Assembly: GCF_038502225.1 (NCBI RefSeq)
Contig: NC_091391.1
Coordinates: 430,001 to 494,000 of the forward strand
Direction: 5' to 3'
From: Cherax quadricarinatus
Lineage: Eukaryota > Arthropoda > Malacostraca > Decapoda > Parastacidae
DNA length: 64,000 nucleotides
Under the pieces are notes generated by a model that saw nothing but the letters and a program-made list of their open reading frames with translations, was not told the origin of the DNA and made no database searches. Every line of letters begins with the position of its first letter. The first letter of the stretch is position 1. The position numbers were made by a program, and so were the translations under genes. Below are positions 32,385 to 44,700 of this stretch, piece after piece.

Positions 32385-34020
32385 TGGCAAGAAATTTATA
32401 GTACCGAGACAATGTAGTGAAGTCTTCATTGTCAACATTTCACCCATGAGTGAACTTCATAAAGCACAATGGACAGGTCATCAGGTATACGCATGCTGGG
32501 TTTCCTCTCTTGCAAGATGAATGATGCGTTGGGAGTTGCTAAACAAGCAAAAATTTTATGATTCCAAACACATTAATCTTGCCATAGCCTGGCTCTGACC
32601 CATACTAGTATTATGTGGGAGTGGGAATTATACTGTTGTACACAAGCGTTGATGTTATCCATGCTACAGGTGTACGAGAAGGCTTTTAGCAGTTTCCTAG
32701 TGTATGCTGTGGATACTGGCTTTCTTGGGTCCAGTGTAGAGTGAAGGTTCTTGTAATATTTCTAATGGTTTTGGTGCTAACCACTGTAACATTCCTTTTT
32801 GATTTGCATAATATAGGGTTTACTGTGTTGCAGGTACGTATGTACATGTATATATTTATTCAACTTTGTTTTGTTTCCTGGTGTTGAGGTGTGTCGTGCC
32901 TACTTAGTTTGCCATGAAAGATCACGTGATGATGGAATATTAGATTGTAGGTGTTTTTTATGCAAGTTTGGTTAACCTTAAGTTTTCACTGCAGATTCAG
33001 AGCCTTTAAAGAAACAGCAGCTCCTCTCTCTTGGTGTTAAGGTCAGGGTGAGAGTAGAAGTTATCTTATTAATAAGTTTGTGGTATACAGTACACTTTAA
33101 TAAATGCTTTTCTCTAGTGAGCTGTACATCCAGAGTAGTGTCATAACTATTTCAAAGAATAGCTTAACCAGGTAGCCTTATATACAATTCACCTTGAAAA
33201 GTTAACATACTGCCTTCCTTGGATGTACAACTCATCGGCAAGGGCACTTAATAAAGTGGACTATAAACTACAAACCTACTAAGATGACAATGCTACTAAC
33301 ACCATGAATGAAAACCAAAAAAGGCTTTTTTTCTTGCAGACACTTAGAATTTTCAGTGAAGACTTAAAAGAGAGCAAGATTATATAGAAAACACCTCCAG
33401 CTTCAAATTCCTACATCATGTGATCTTTCACTGCCAACAAGAAGTGGACATCTTACACTTCAGTGCAAGAAACTGAAACACTGAACAAATATAAATATTG
33501 TATTACCACATCAGTATTGTTGTGGTCACCATTAGACACATCACAGGACCTCCACATTACACAAGACCTAATAATGGAGTTCACAGTATACACTGGAGAA
33601 ACTGCTAGAAGTCTTCCCATACACCTGTAGAATGGATAACTTTAATGTTTGTGTATAAGAGTATTACACCCACTCCCACATAATGGTATGGGACAGTCAA
33701 GTTATTAGTTCAAGAAAGTGACCAAGATTAAATGTGCTTAGAGTCGTCTATAACCAAATTAACACCATAAAGCAAAATATTGGCAACTCCAACAGTGCAC
33801 TTATCTTGCAACAGAGGAAACCCAGCACAGGCCAAGTCTTCTGTCATGCACTACTAAGCATGTGTACACCTGATGACCTGCCCTAGATTACCTGTTCAAG
33901 CTTTATTTAACTCTGTTATGTACTTTTTAACACGTTAACTCATGGGTGAACTGTTGACCAATGAAAACTTCACTGCGGTGTCTTTGTACCACATGTTGAC
34001 ATCTCGCCTATGAATATGTA
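32385..34020. repeat. 1.6-kb diverged inverted repeat
   Basis: The left arm (about 32385-32900) and right arm (about 33480-34020) are complementary in order. Examples are TTTCACCCATGAGTGAAC with TTAACTCATGGGTGAAC, AGGAAACCCAGCA with TGCTGGGTTTCCTCT, ATGTGGGAGTGGG with CCCACTCCCACAT, and CCTAGTGTATGCTGTGGATACT with AGTATACACTG. The spacer holds no recognisable ORF. The element type is unknown; a foldback transposon or a pair of Penelope-like terminal repeats are candidates. Confidence 0.75.
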
Positions 34021-34084
34021 AATAAAAATTAACAGAAGCCAAATCTTTCTTTAGCACCCTTCAGTCTTCTAGAAAAAACTAATA

Positions 34085-34225
34085 CTAACCTGCCTCTCTA
34101 GGGGGGAGAGGGACGGTTCTTTTATGTTAATGAGGGACTTTTGATTAAAGAAATCCTCCTCCCTTTCCTTGGATCAAACCTGACCGCCTACCATTCCCCA
34201 TGTGCTGTAACGGTATAAGTTTAAT
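34085..34225 (+). repeat. Decayed short element
   Basis: GACGGTTCTTTTATGTTAATGAGGGACTTTTGAT, TTCCTTGGATCAAACCTGA and GTGCTGTAACGG follow the order of the 167-bp element (each shown in part). Confidence 0.5.
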
Positions 34226-34720
34226 GCTTTAGAAATGCAGCTTATGAAGAACTCTTATATGTATTATTATAAGTCAGTTTTTTGTTTCAACAATTAAGCA
34301 GAAGAATGAATGAGGGGGAGAGGGGGGTCATATTACAAAAAAGAGGGTGAGGGTCATATTGAGAGTGAGTCCTCATCCTTAAACACTGGAAGAGATACAG
34401 GTCAATCTTCAGTGTAAACAGATCAAGAGAGGCATTAAAACAAGTGTTTAATAACAAGAGTTGTCATGTACACTTGTGTGAAAACCTTAATGGCCAACAC
34501 GTTTAGCAATGTTTTAAAATTACCAATAAACATACATTTTTCCCGAGCTGCATTTTTTCCAAACCCCCTTAATAATAATAATTCTACCTTGATCCTGGAA
34601 AAACCTATGATACAATTATATACGTTTTCCAGAACTTATCACTTGTATGCTCTTTCAAGTAAAATATTCCTTTTAACAAAAAATGAACCTAAATTAAATT
34701 ATGTAATTTAAAAATAAGTA

Positions 34721-34954
34721 CAGTGGCACCCTGAGTTTTGAACTCAACCAATTATATAAGTGCTTTTATAAGTGCATTTTTGGGGGGTTTGAAATGGACG
34801 AATCTAACTGCCCGGGCCAGGAGAATACCGGCGAATCTTTAATAATAAATAATAATACTAATTTACATTATTCCTTATGGGAACAAATTCGTTCGGTAAC
34901 GGCACTTGAACAGTCTTCTGGAACGAAGAAAGTTTGAAACTCGGGGTACAACTG
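34721..34954 (+). mobile_element. MITE (CAGTGGCACC variant) with internal insertion
   Basis: Termini CAGTGGCACCCTGAGTTTTG and ACTCGGGGTACAACTG. The middle TTGGGGGGTTTGAAATGGAC and TTCCTTATGGGAACAAATTC are family hallmarks. About 45 bp containing CCCGGGCCAGGAGAATACCG has been added after position 34810; a related string occurs at 53487-53515. Confidence 0.8.
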
Positions 34955-35615
34955 CAGTGGTATGTTATTTTTACTACAATCAAAACTAAGCACTAAACCC
35001 ACAAGGGTCAGGTATGGTATATACTAAATTACAATCCCCATGGAAATGAAAATATATAAATCATATCAATTATAATGTATTGTGCAAATACAAAGTAACC
35101 CAGACTTTATTTTCATATAATTTTTAACAGATAATTGTAAGAACTATACTATCAAAGGCCTTAGAAATTTCTTACAATTTACAGTTCTGGGAAATAGGAG
35201 GCAAACAGGTTTCAATTCCTTGGATCAAGAGCCCATCACTGGCCTCAAGGAACCTCACTCAAAAACTATGATATGTACAGTAATACTTAACATATTTTCA
35301 TGATGCTAAGGAATCAGAATTACTTTTAGTATAGCCGTTAACTTCTCTACAAATTACACAGACGTCTTGACCAGTATAAACCTCATCTACAAGGTACAAT
35401 CTTCAGTATGAACAAATTTAGATTTACTGGGAAAGGTTCAAATAATTTTCTCTCTCCTGCGTACTCCATCACATGCTTGTGAATACATGGTGTATATTGT
35501 ACACTTCAAGCATACAGGGAACTACTGAGTATATTTCCAATGTATTTTACATCTTATTGAGGTTCTGAATTAAGTAAGTCAATTGAATGAGTAGATAAAT
35601 TCCATATAAAATACA
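34955..35615 (-). other. Probable bora 3' untranslated region and relics
   Basis: A minus-strand AATAAA lies at 35111-35106, about 505 nt after the bora stop, and could serve as its polyadenylation signal. A reversed short-element fragment is at 35210-35265. No other gene is seen. Confidence 0.4.
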
Positions 35616-35738
35616 TTAACTCCTTGTAGTATACATGTCAGAATCCTCAGGATTACTCTGTCCGTAGTCCGTCTCAGGTGGCGGCGGTGTCAGCTGAACA
35701 ATGACGTCCTTTCCTTCTTGTTTCACGGAGTCCTCAGC
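35616..35738 (-). CDS. bora: bora exon 8 (last visible, with stop)
   Basis: It encodes AEDSVKQEGKDVIVQLTPPP and an acidic end ETDYGQSNPEDSD, then a TAA at 35618-35616. The acceptor AAAG|GCT has a weak polypyrimidine tract, so this exon is the least certain of the eight, although frame and length fit. Confidence 0.75.
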   Translation of the reverse strand, partial: AEDSVKQEGKDVIVQLTPPPPETDYGQSNPEDSDMYTTRS

Positions 35739-38700
35739 CTTTGGGTTATGAGAAAAATTAATTATAATAATTTTAATGCAATGTTAGTTACGATGTACTG
35801 GAAATCTTCTATATTTCACAATAAAGTTTACACTTAACTAACCTCTTCATGCCAGAACAGTTTGATAGTGAAACTACACACAGTATATATGCCTCCAAAT
35901 TTCACTGCTGGTATATTATATTAAAATCTATGGATAGTAAACAAAAAAATATCCCTCAAAACCATATAGATGTGTATCTTTCTGTATACAGTGAAATGAC
36001 CAAATATTCTAGCAACTGGCAATCGTGAAGCTTCGAATAATTGCTGGGATGATAAGTTACAAAATGATGCCCCAGTATATCAGTGACTAACAAGTTTTAT
36101 GCTAGATATCAGGAGGATGGGAGAGGAACCACAGCCAGGTGAAGCCACAACTGCTTGAGACAGCTACCATTGTGGACATGACTGACTCATCATGCAAAAA
36201 AATTCTGTATGATCCCCAGTGTGTTTAGCATTTTCCTGCAAATGGTTTTAAGGATTTGATGAGCTGGAGGAGTGTGAGCAAGGTGACATTTTGTGAATGT
36301 ATTCAGAAGAACAGGTTAACTGGACTTGAGTCCTGTAGTACAGTGCCTGCACTCTGAAGGCAGGGGTGGAGATATTGGCAGTTTGGAGGAGCATCTGAAC
36401 TGTAATACTGGCATGCCTCTGGCAAGAGAGTGATAAAGTGAATGATGGTGAAAGTGTTTCTTTTTTGGATCACCTTGCTTTAGTGGGAGATGGCAAGTGT
36501 TTCACTAATGCAGCAGTTTTCAGTTATAACCATTCTTCATTTATTCAGACTTGTTACAATAAATGTATTCAACACTTGCTATAAGCTAAGTATGAAGATA
36601 TTTTAATGTAAGTAATGTATATGCAGTAAGTCCTCACTTTATGCCATTTCATTCAACATCATTTTGTTATAACGATGAGAAAAAATTGATTCCCAGCCGG
36701 GGCCACTGTCTGTGTGGAGTTTTCACATTCGTTTTTCAACTGCCTGGCGATAGGAAGTGCTCCTTACAATTTTCACTTCGTAAATATTTCTTCCTTGATT
36801 TAACCCTGTTGCAATTAGTGCTAAAGGTGCACTCTGCATCCTTGATGTTTATATCAATTAGCCTATGGTTTCATTACTTTGTTTCACTTAAAGTAGCAGT
36901 TTCCGAGAACCTATCGATGACGTTAAGCGAGGACTTACTGTAATGTACATGCACTTCGTAGGCCTAGCTCTATTACTTAATATATGATAGTCTAAACACG
37001 TTATCACGCTTTTATATGCATTTGAAAAGTGAAAAGTCTTTCACTTTACAACAGTAGCCTGGAACGTAACCTGCTGTATAAGCAGGGCCCTACATAAGTA
37101 AGTTTATTCAGGTATACACAAATACAGTTACATAGATCATACATAGCAGTGTATGTGTAGAGAACCTAGCATAACCCCCCAAAAAATCAGAGCGACTTAT
37201 TTCCAGTGGGGTCCTACAGTAACTCGGAACCTAACCTCATGTATAAGCAGAGCCCTACAGTAGCCCAGACCCTAAACTGCTATATAAGCAGGGCCCTACA
37301 GTAGCTCTCAACCTAACCTACTGTATGAACAGGGCCCTCCTGTACACAGAAGCAGCAGCACATTCAGTCTGTCTTGACAAAAGGACACTGACATCATAGT
37401 TNNNNNNNNNNNNNNNNNNNNNNNNNNNNNNNNNNNNNNNNNNNNNNNNNNNNNNNNNNNNNNNNNNNNNNNNNNNNNNNNNNNNNNNNNNNNNNNNNNN
37501 NAAATGGACTAATCTACTTCACAATATTCCTTATGGGAACAAATTCGGTCAGTACTGGCACCTGAACATACTTCTGGAGTGAAAAAATATCATTAACCGG
37601 GGGTCCACTGTATATATTTTGCCGGTGAGAGATACAGTGGTACTTCAAATTTCGAACAGCTCCCAACTCCAACAATTATGTAAGTGTATTTTTGTAAGTG
37701 TTTTCGTAAGTGTATTTTTGTAAGTGTATTTTTGGGGTTCTGAAATGGATTAATCTAATTTATATTGTCCCTTATGGGAAAAAATTCGTTCGGTAGCAGC
37801 ACTAACAGTCTTCTGGAACGAGTTAAGGCCGAAATTTGAGGTAACACTGTATGAATTGTGATGTTTGCATACTTCTGGCAAGACAGCTATTGAATAAATG
37901 ATGGTGAATGTGTTTCCTTTTCTGCGTCACTCTATTTTGGTAGGAGACGGCCAATGTGATAGATTAAAAATGAAACTAACCTCAATAGAAGGCTGAGAAT
38001 CAGTCTCCATGTCACAGATGGAGGATGAGCGTACGAGCGGAACACGGCTAGAGAGACGAGCAAGGATGATGGGGTTCAGGCGTTGTTCAACTGCTGCGGC
38101 ATCACTGTGACCATCATCCATCAGTTCATCGGTACAATTTGTCCCTAAAAGGATGACAATAGTAAATTTCGCAATACCTTGCGTGTGTATCTAGCAAATA
38201 TTCTGTGTAAATTAATCAATTACAGGTTGTGGTTGACTTACAACGAGGTTATGTTCTGACAAACACATCGTAAGTCAAAAATATCATAAGTCGAATATGA
38301 ATATGCTAAATAAGTAAATAAATAACTACTGACACTGAATAAGTAAATAAACAAATAAAATAAATAACTAAATACCAGAATACCAATATTACCAGTATGG
38401 GAGACGGCTGATGTAAAAAAAAAAAAAAATGGTAGATTCCGTCTTCATGCTGGGTAATTATCTTTAATTTCATCTCCAAAGTAATTGTTTTTGCAACATT
38501 ATAAAGGCAAAACATCGTAAGCTGAACCACTAAGTCGAGGAACAGCTGTACGTACCAAAAATATTGTAACTTCCGTAATGTGATTGGTAAATTTTTGTTT
38601 ATTGCATGCTTTCCGAAATTAATAAAATTATTCATTAAAAAAAATTCTTTTGACATCATTATGGCTTAACAAAACTCAGGAATTTGGTAAATATAATTAG

Positions 38701-41700
38701 AATAGTTAGCATCATATTTAAAAAAATGCTACAATAGTATACTGAATCATATTTCAAAAATATTAAATAAATTACACCATATTTAAAAAATAATTAGAAT
38801 AGATTACATCATATGTATCATTATCAGTGTGACTAACCTGTGTCATCACAGAAAAATGTCGACTGTAAAACGCCAAGAGTATCTCTCTTCGTGGGATGGT
38901 CGTGCTGAAGCTTTCTGGGAGACACTGGACGAGCGCTGTGACCTTGGAACATCAAGGAGCGACACAGGATGGGGGAGAGTGGCGGAGAATCGGAGAATCT
39001 TCTGTTAGGTGTTTCCACCTCTAAGGGGCTTTGACAAGCACCTCGTATTGGACTAGATGAAAAATGACCCTGCAAGATGATGTTCATTCTTATATTAAAC
39101 ATCTTATACAATAACTTACATATTGGTTTGGTATACAGTGGACCCCCGCTTAACGATCACCTCCCAATGCGACCAATTATGTAAGTGTATTTATGTAAGT
39201 GCGTTTGTACGTGTATGTTTGGGGGTCTGAAATGGACTAATCTACTTCACAATATTCCTTATGGGAACAAATTCGGTCAGTACTGGCACCTGAACATACT
39301 TCTGGAGTGAAAAAATATCGTTAAACGGGGGTCCACTGTATTAGCTTCAGGGCTCATTATTCTATCTTACATAAACAAATACTCTACGTGGAACTGGAAA
39401 AGAATCCTTCATCTGTAAGCCATGCACGTCGTAAGAGTCGACTAAAATGCTGGGACAAAGGGGCTAGTAAACCCTTCGTCTGTATAAATTATTAAATTTA
39501 ACCCTTTGACTGTCGCGGCCGTATATATACGTTTTACGAGGTACCGTGTTTGACGTATATATACTCATAAATTCTAGCGGCTTCAAATCAAGCAGGAGAA
39601 AGCTGGTAGGCCTACATGTGAGAGAATGGGTCTGTGTGGTCAGTGTGCACCATATAAAAAAAATCCTGGAGTACGCAGTGCATAATGAGAAAAAAAAACT
39701 CCGACCGTTTTTTTTAATTAAAATGCCGACTTTGTGGTCTATTTTCGTATAGTATTTATGGTTGTATTCTCGTTTTGTTGGTCTCATTTGATAGAATGGA
39801 TGACATATTATAGAAATAGAGATGATTTTGATTGATTTTACTATAAAAAGAACCTAGAAATGGAGCTCAAAGTAGGGGAAATGTTTGATTTTTGCCAATG
39901 TTCAAAAGTAAGCAAATGATGCCATTTTCCAGCAAATGTCCAACTAGCCATTCTAATATGCAGTCATGAATGGGTTGATGTTATTTATACAATTATTACA
40001 GTATTGCAGTAGTCTGCATAATAGTAAGTCTTCTATTTTTTGTTTGAATAAAAATTCAAAATAGAAAGCAAGAGTAATATCAGAGGGGCATGGAAACATG
40101 ACTGATGAGCAAAGAAAATGTTATTTTAGAGCCAGGAATGTCTGCATTGTTCATTCTGGACCTTATTTTGAAATTGTCATATTTTTTAGTTTTCGTGAAA
40201 TTGGCCAAATTGCAAATTTCTGACCACATTATTAGGTAGTTGAAATCGGTAAATGGGCAGTTTCTTGTACTCAATCGATAGAAAAAATGGAGTTCTAAAG
40301 AAATAGCTATGAGTTTGGGCGACTGGAACAATGGAATTAGCCAAAAATAGGGCTCAAAGTGGACGAAATCGCCGATTTGTAAACGGCGCCGAGGTCGCTA
40401 ACTTCGCGAGAGCATAATTCCGTCAGTTTTCCATCAAATTTCGTTTTTTTGGTGTCATTACAATCGGGAAAAGATTCTCTATCATTTCATAAGAAAAAAT
40501 ATATATTTTTTTTTTTTGAAATTTTGCGACACCAGGACGTAAGACGTATATATACGGCCGCGACAGTCAAAGGGTTAAAAGGAAAAAATTTCCTGTTTGT
40601 GCTCTGAAGTTTGCAAAGGAATGCTGCAGTTTGGAGGGTAATTTGACCTGTGATGTCCGAGCGCTTCTAGCAAGACGGCTACCATTGAACGAATGATGGT
40701 GAAAGTGTCTTTTTCTTTGGGTCACCCCACTTAAGTAGGGAAAAATGCCCATGTTAAAAATAAAAAATTCAATGTACTGGCCATCTTCCACTGAGGAAGG
40801 GTGACCTAAAGAGAAAACCAAAAGTTCTTCTTTTTACATGTAATTTATACCGGAGAAGGTGTTACAAGCACAAGTAAATATGTAAAGCTGTACTTACCGA
40901 GTTGCTGGATGTTCTAAGCTCTGCCACCGGAGAAGTTTTTCCTGAGGTTTCCTGAGGATCTGCAGTATTCTCCTCAGAGATGGTGAATCCCATAGTCACA
41001 TCTAAGGCTTCTCCACTTTTCTGAAGCCTTTCAGGTGAGCACCTTTCCAAACTATCACATTTTTTATTCATTGACATTACTGCACTGTCTTGAATGGCAT
41101 TTGTGAAATCTGCTTCAGTGGCAGGATTAAAATTCTCTTTGCATATTAGTGACCCTGGAGACTTCAATAAGGCATCTTGACTACTGCAAGTAACTACCTC
41201 CAGTTCAGACTCTGGTCCCTTTCTGTTTAAATCTAACATGCCAATGTCTTCTTTACTTGCTTGGGTTTCTACATCATTTGTCTGAAGTTCACTAACTGTA
41301 CAAGGTTTCTGATGGCACGGATGTTGTAGAGAAGCGAGCGTTCCGGTAATTGGTGATTTTTGTGGTTCCTTGTGTAGTAGTTTATCATTTCCAAGTAAAG
41401 AAACATCGGTTGTTAAAACATTCGGGAAAGGTTTATCAACAGGTGAGAAATGTTTTCCAGCCTTACTTGGCGAGACTTGTAATTCTGTGGATAAATGTGT
41501 GGGAGACATGTTAGGTATCTGGTTTATAGCCTGAGAATGTCCATGAAGAACTGGGTTAAGAAATGAGGAGCTTGATGAACACACGTTTTCATGGCCTGAA
41601 TCAGAGCCATGATGAACAACATGAATGGGTGAGACATCTGGTGATGGATGTAATCTTGGGTGCTTAGAGGCCATGGAATTTTCATGACCTTCTATGGGAG

Positions 41701-44700
41701 ACAGATCTGGTGATAAGAGCTGTAAAGCACCATCAGTATCCCCAGGCAAGAGAGCAGCAATATACGACGGGCTAACTCGCTGCATGAGAGTTGGAGAACA
41801 CACCGATGGTGATGGTGGAGGATGTCTGGCCAACTGAGGATCCTTCCTGGAACTACCAATGAAGTCTGGGGCAACCACTGCAGTACACCACATTAGGCCC
41901 TTGTCATCGTCAACATGGACTCTTTCTGGACTCTGGTCATCTCTGTGTAAGGGCAGGGGGTCCACGGATGAAGGAGGACTCCCAACGCCAGAAGCATCAC
42001 CGCCACCTGGACTACACATCCTTTAAAATAAAATCATTTTTATTATACAGACAATTAAAGGAGAATTTTTTAATTATTAAAAAAGTTGCAACGTACTCAT
42101 TTTCTCATAATTTACATAAATATGTTCTTCATTTTCATTAATCCCTGGCTGGTGGATATATTAATTCCTGGCTGGTGGATATATTAATTCCTGGCTGGTG
42201 GATATATTAATTCCTGGCTGGTGGATATATTAATTCCTGGCTGGTCGATATATTAATTCCTGGCTGGTGGATATATTAATTCCTGGCTGGTGGATATATT
42301 AATTCCTGGCTGGTCGATATATTAATTCCTGGCTGGTGAATATATTAATTCCTGGCTGGTGGATATATTAATTCCTGGCTGGTGGATATATTAATTCCTG
42401 GCTGGTCGATATATTAATCCCTGGCTGGTGGATATATTAATTCCTGGCTGGTGGATATATTAATTCCTGGCTGGTGGATATATTAATTCCTGGCTGGTGG
42501 ATATATTAATTCCTGGCTGGTGGATATATTAATTCCTGGCTGGTGGATATATTAATTCCTGGCTGGTGGATATATTAATTCCTGGCTGGTCAATATATTA
42601 ATTCCTGGCTGGTGGATATATTAATTCCTGGCTGGTGGATATATTAATTCCTGGCTGGTGGATATATTAATTCCTGGCTGGTGGATATATTAATTCCTGG
42701 CTGGTGGATATATTAATTCCTAGCTGGTGGATATATTAATTCCTGGCTGGTGGATATATTAATTCCTGGCTGGTGGATATATTAATTCCTGGCTGGTGGA
42801 TATATTAATTCCTGGCTGGTGGATATATTAATTCCTGGCTGGTGGATATATTAATTCCTAGCTGGTGGATATATTAATTCCTGGCTGGTGGATATATTAA
42901 TTCCTGGCTGGTGGATATATTAATTCCTAGCTGGTGGATATATTAATTCCTGGCTAGTGGATATATTAATTCCTGGCTGGTGGATATATTAATTCCTAGC
43001 TGGTGGATATATTAATCACATCGTAACTGAAGAACGATAAAAAATAAATATAATTCTTAGGTAGTAGGTTGGTAGACAGCAACCACCCAGGGAAGTACTA
43101 CCGTCCTGCCAGATGACTGTGAAACAAAAACCTGTAACTGTTTTGCATGATGGTAGGATTGCTGGTTTCTTTTTCTGTCTCATAAACACGCTAGATAACA
43201 GGGATATCTTGCTACTCCTACTTACACTTTGGTCACACTTCACAGACACGCACATGCATATATATATATACATACATCTAGGTTTTTCTCCTTTTTCTAA
43301 ATAGCTCTTGTTCTTTTTTATTTCTTCTATTGTCCATGGGGAAGTGGAAAAGAATCTTTCCTCCGTAAGCCATGCGTGTCGTATGAGGCGACTAAAATGC
43401 CGGGAGCAATGGGCTAGTAACCCCTTCTCCTGTATACATTTACTAAAAAAGAGAAGAAGAAAAACTTTATAAAACTGGGGTGCTTAAATGTGCGTGGATG
43501 TAGTGCGGATGACAAGAAACAGATGATTGCTGATGTTATGAATGAAAAGAAGTTGGATGTCCTGGCTCTAAGCGAAACAAAGCTGAAGGGGGTAGGAGAG
43601 TTTCAGTGGGGGGAAATAAATGGGATTAAATCTGGAGTATCTGAGAGAGTTAGAGCAAAGGAAGGGGTAGCAGTAATGTTAAATGATCAGTTATGGAAGG
43701 AGAAAAGAGAATATGAATGTGTAAATTCAAGAATTATGTGGATTAAAGTAAAGGTTGGATGCGAGAAGTGGGTCATAATAAGCGTGTATGCACCTGGAGA
43801 AGAGAGGAATGCAGAGGAGAGAGAGAGATTTTGGGAGATGTTAAGTGAATGTATAGGAGCCTTTGAACCAAGTGAGAGAGTAATTGTAGTAGGGGACCTG
43901 AATGCTAAAGTAGGAGAAACTTTTAGAGAGGGTGTGGTAGGTAAGTTTGGGGTGCCAGGTGTAAATGATAATGGGAGCCCTTTGATTGAACTTTGTATAG
44001 AAAGGGGTTTAGTTATAGGTAATACATATTTTAGGAAAAAGAGGATAAATAAGTATACACGATATGATGTAGGGCGAAATGACAGTAGTTTGTTGGATTA
44101 TGTATTGGTAGATAAAAGACTGTTGAGTAGACTTCAGGATGTACATGTTTATAGAGGGGCCACAGATATATCAGATCACTTTCTAGTTGTAGCTACACTG
44201 AGAGTAAAAGGTAGATGGGATACAAGGAGAATAGAAGCATCAGGGAAGAGAGAGGTGAAGGTTTATAAACTAAAAGAGGAGGCAGTTAGGGTAAGATATA
44301 AACAGCTATTGGAGGATAGATGGGCTAATGAGAGCATAGGCAATGGGGTCGAAGAGGTATGGGGTAGGTTTAAAAATGTAGTGTTAGAGTGTTCAGCAGA
44401 AGTTTGTGGTTACAGGAAAGTGGGTGCAGGAGGGAAGAGGAGCGATTGGTGGAATGATGATGTAAAGAGAGTAGTAAGGGAGAAAAAGTTAGCATATGAG
44501 AAGTTTTTACAAAGTAGAAGTGATGCAAGGAGGGAAGAGTATATGGAGAAAAAGAGAGAGGTTAAGAGAGTGGTGAAGCAATGTAAAAAGAGAGCAAATG
44601 AGAGAGTGGGTGAGATGTTATCAACAAATTTTGTTGAAAATAAGAAAAAGTTTTGGAGTGAGATTAACAAGTTAAGAAAGCCTAGAGAACAAATGGATTT

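Noticed and set aside
36641..36943. 100-codon ORF as a gene
   Set aside because: It lies inside a MITE and shows no domain; its stop lies at the MITE terminus.
40080..40331. A conserved 83-codon ORF in the 1,073-bp TTAA element as a gene
   Set aside because: It is present in both copies, but those copies are near identical overall, so conservation is not evidence of coding; no motif is seen.
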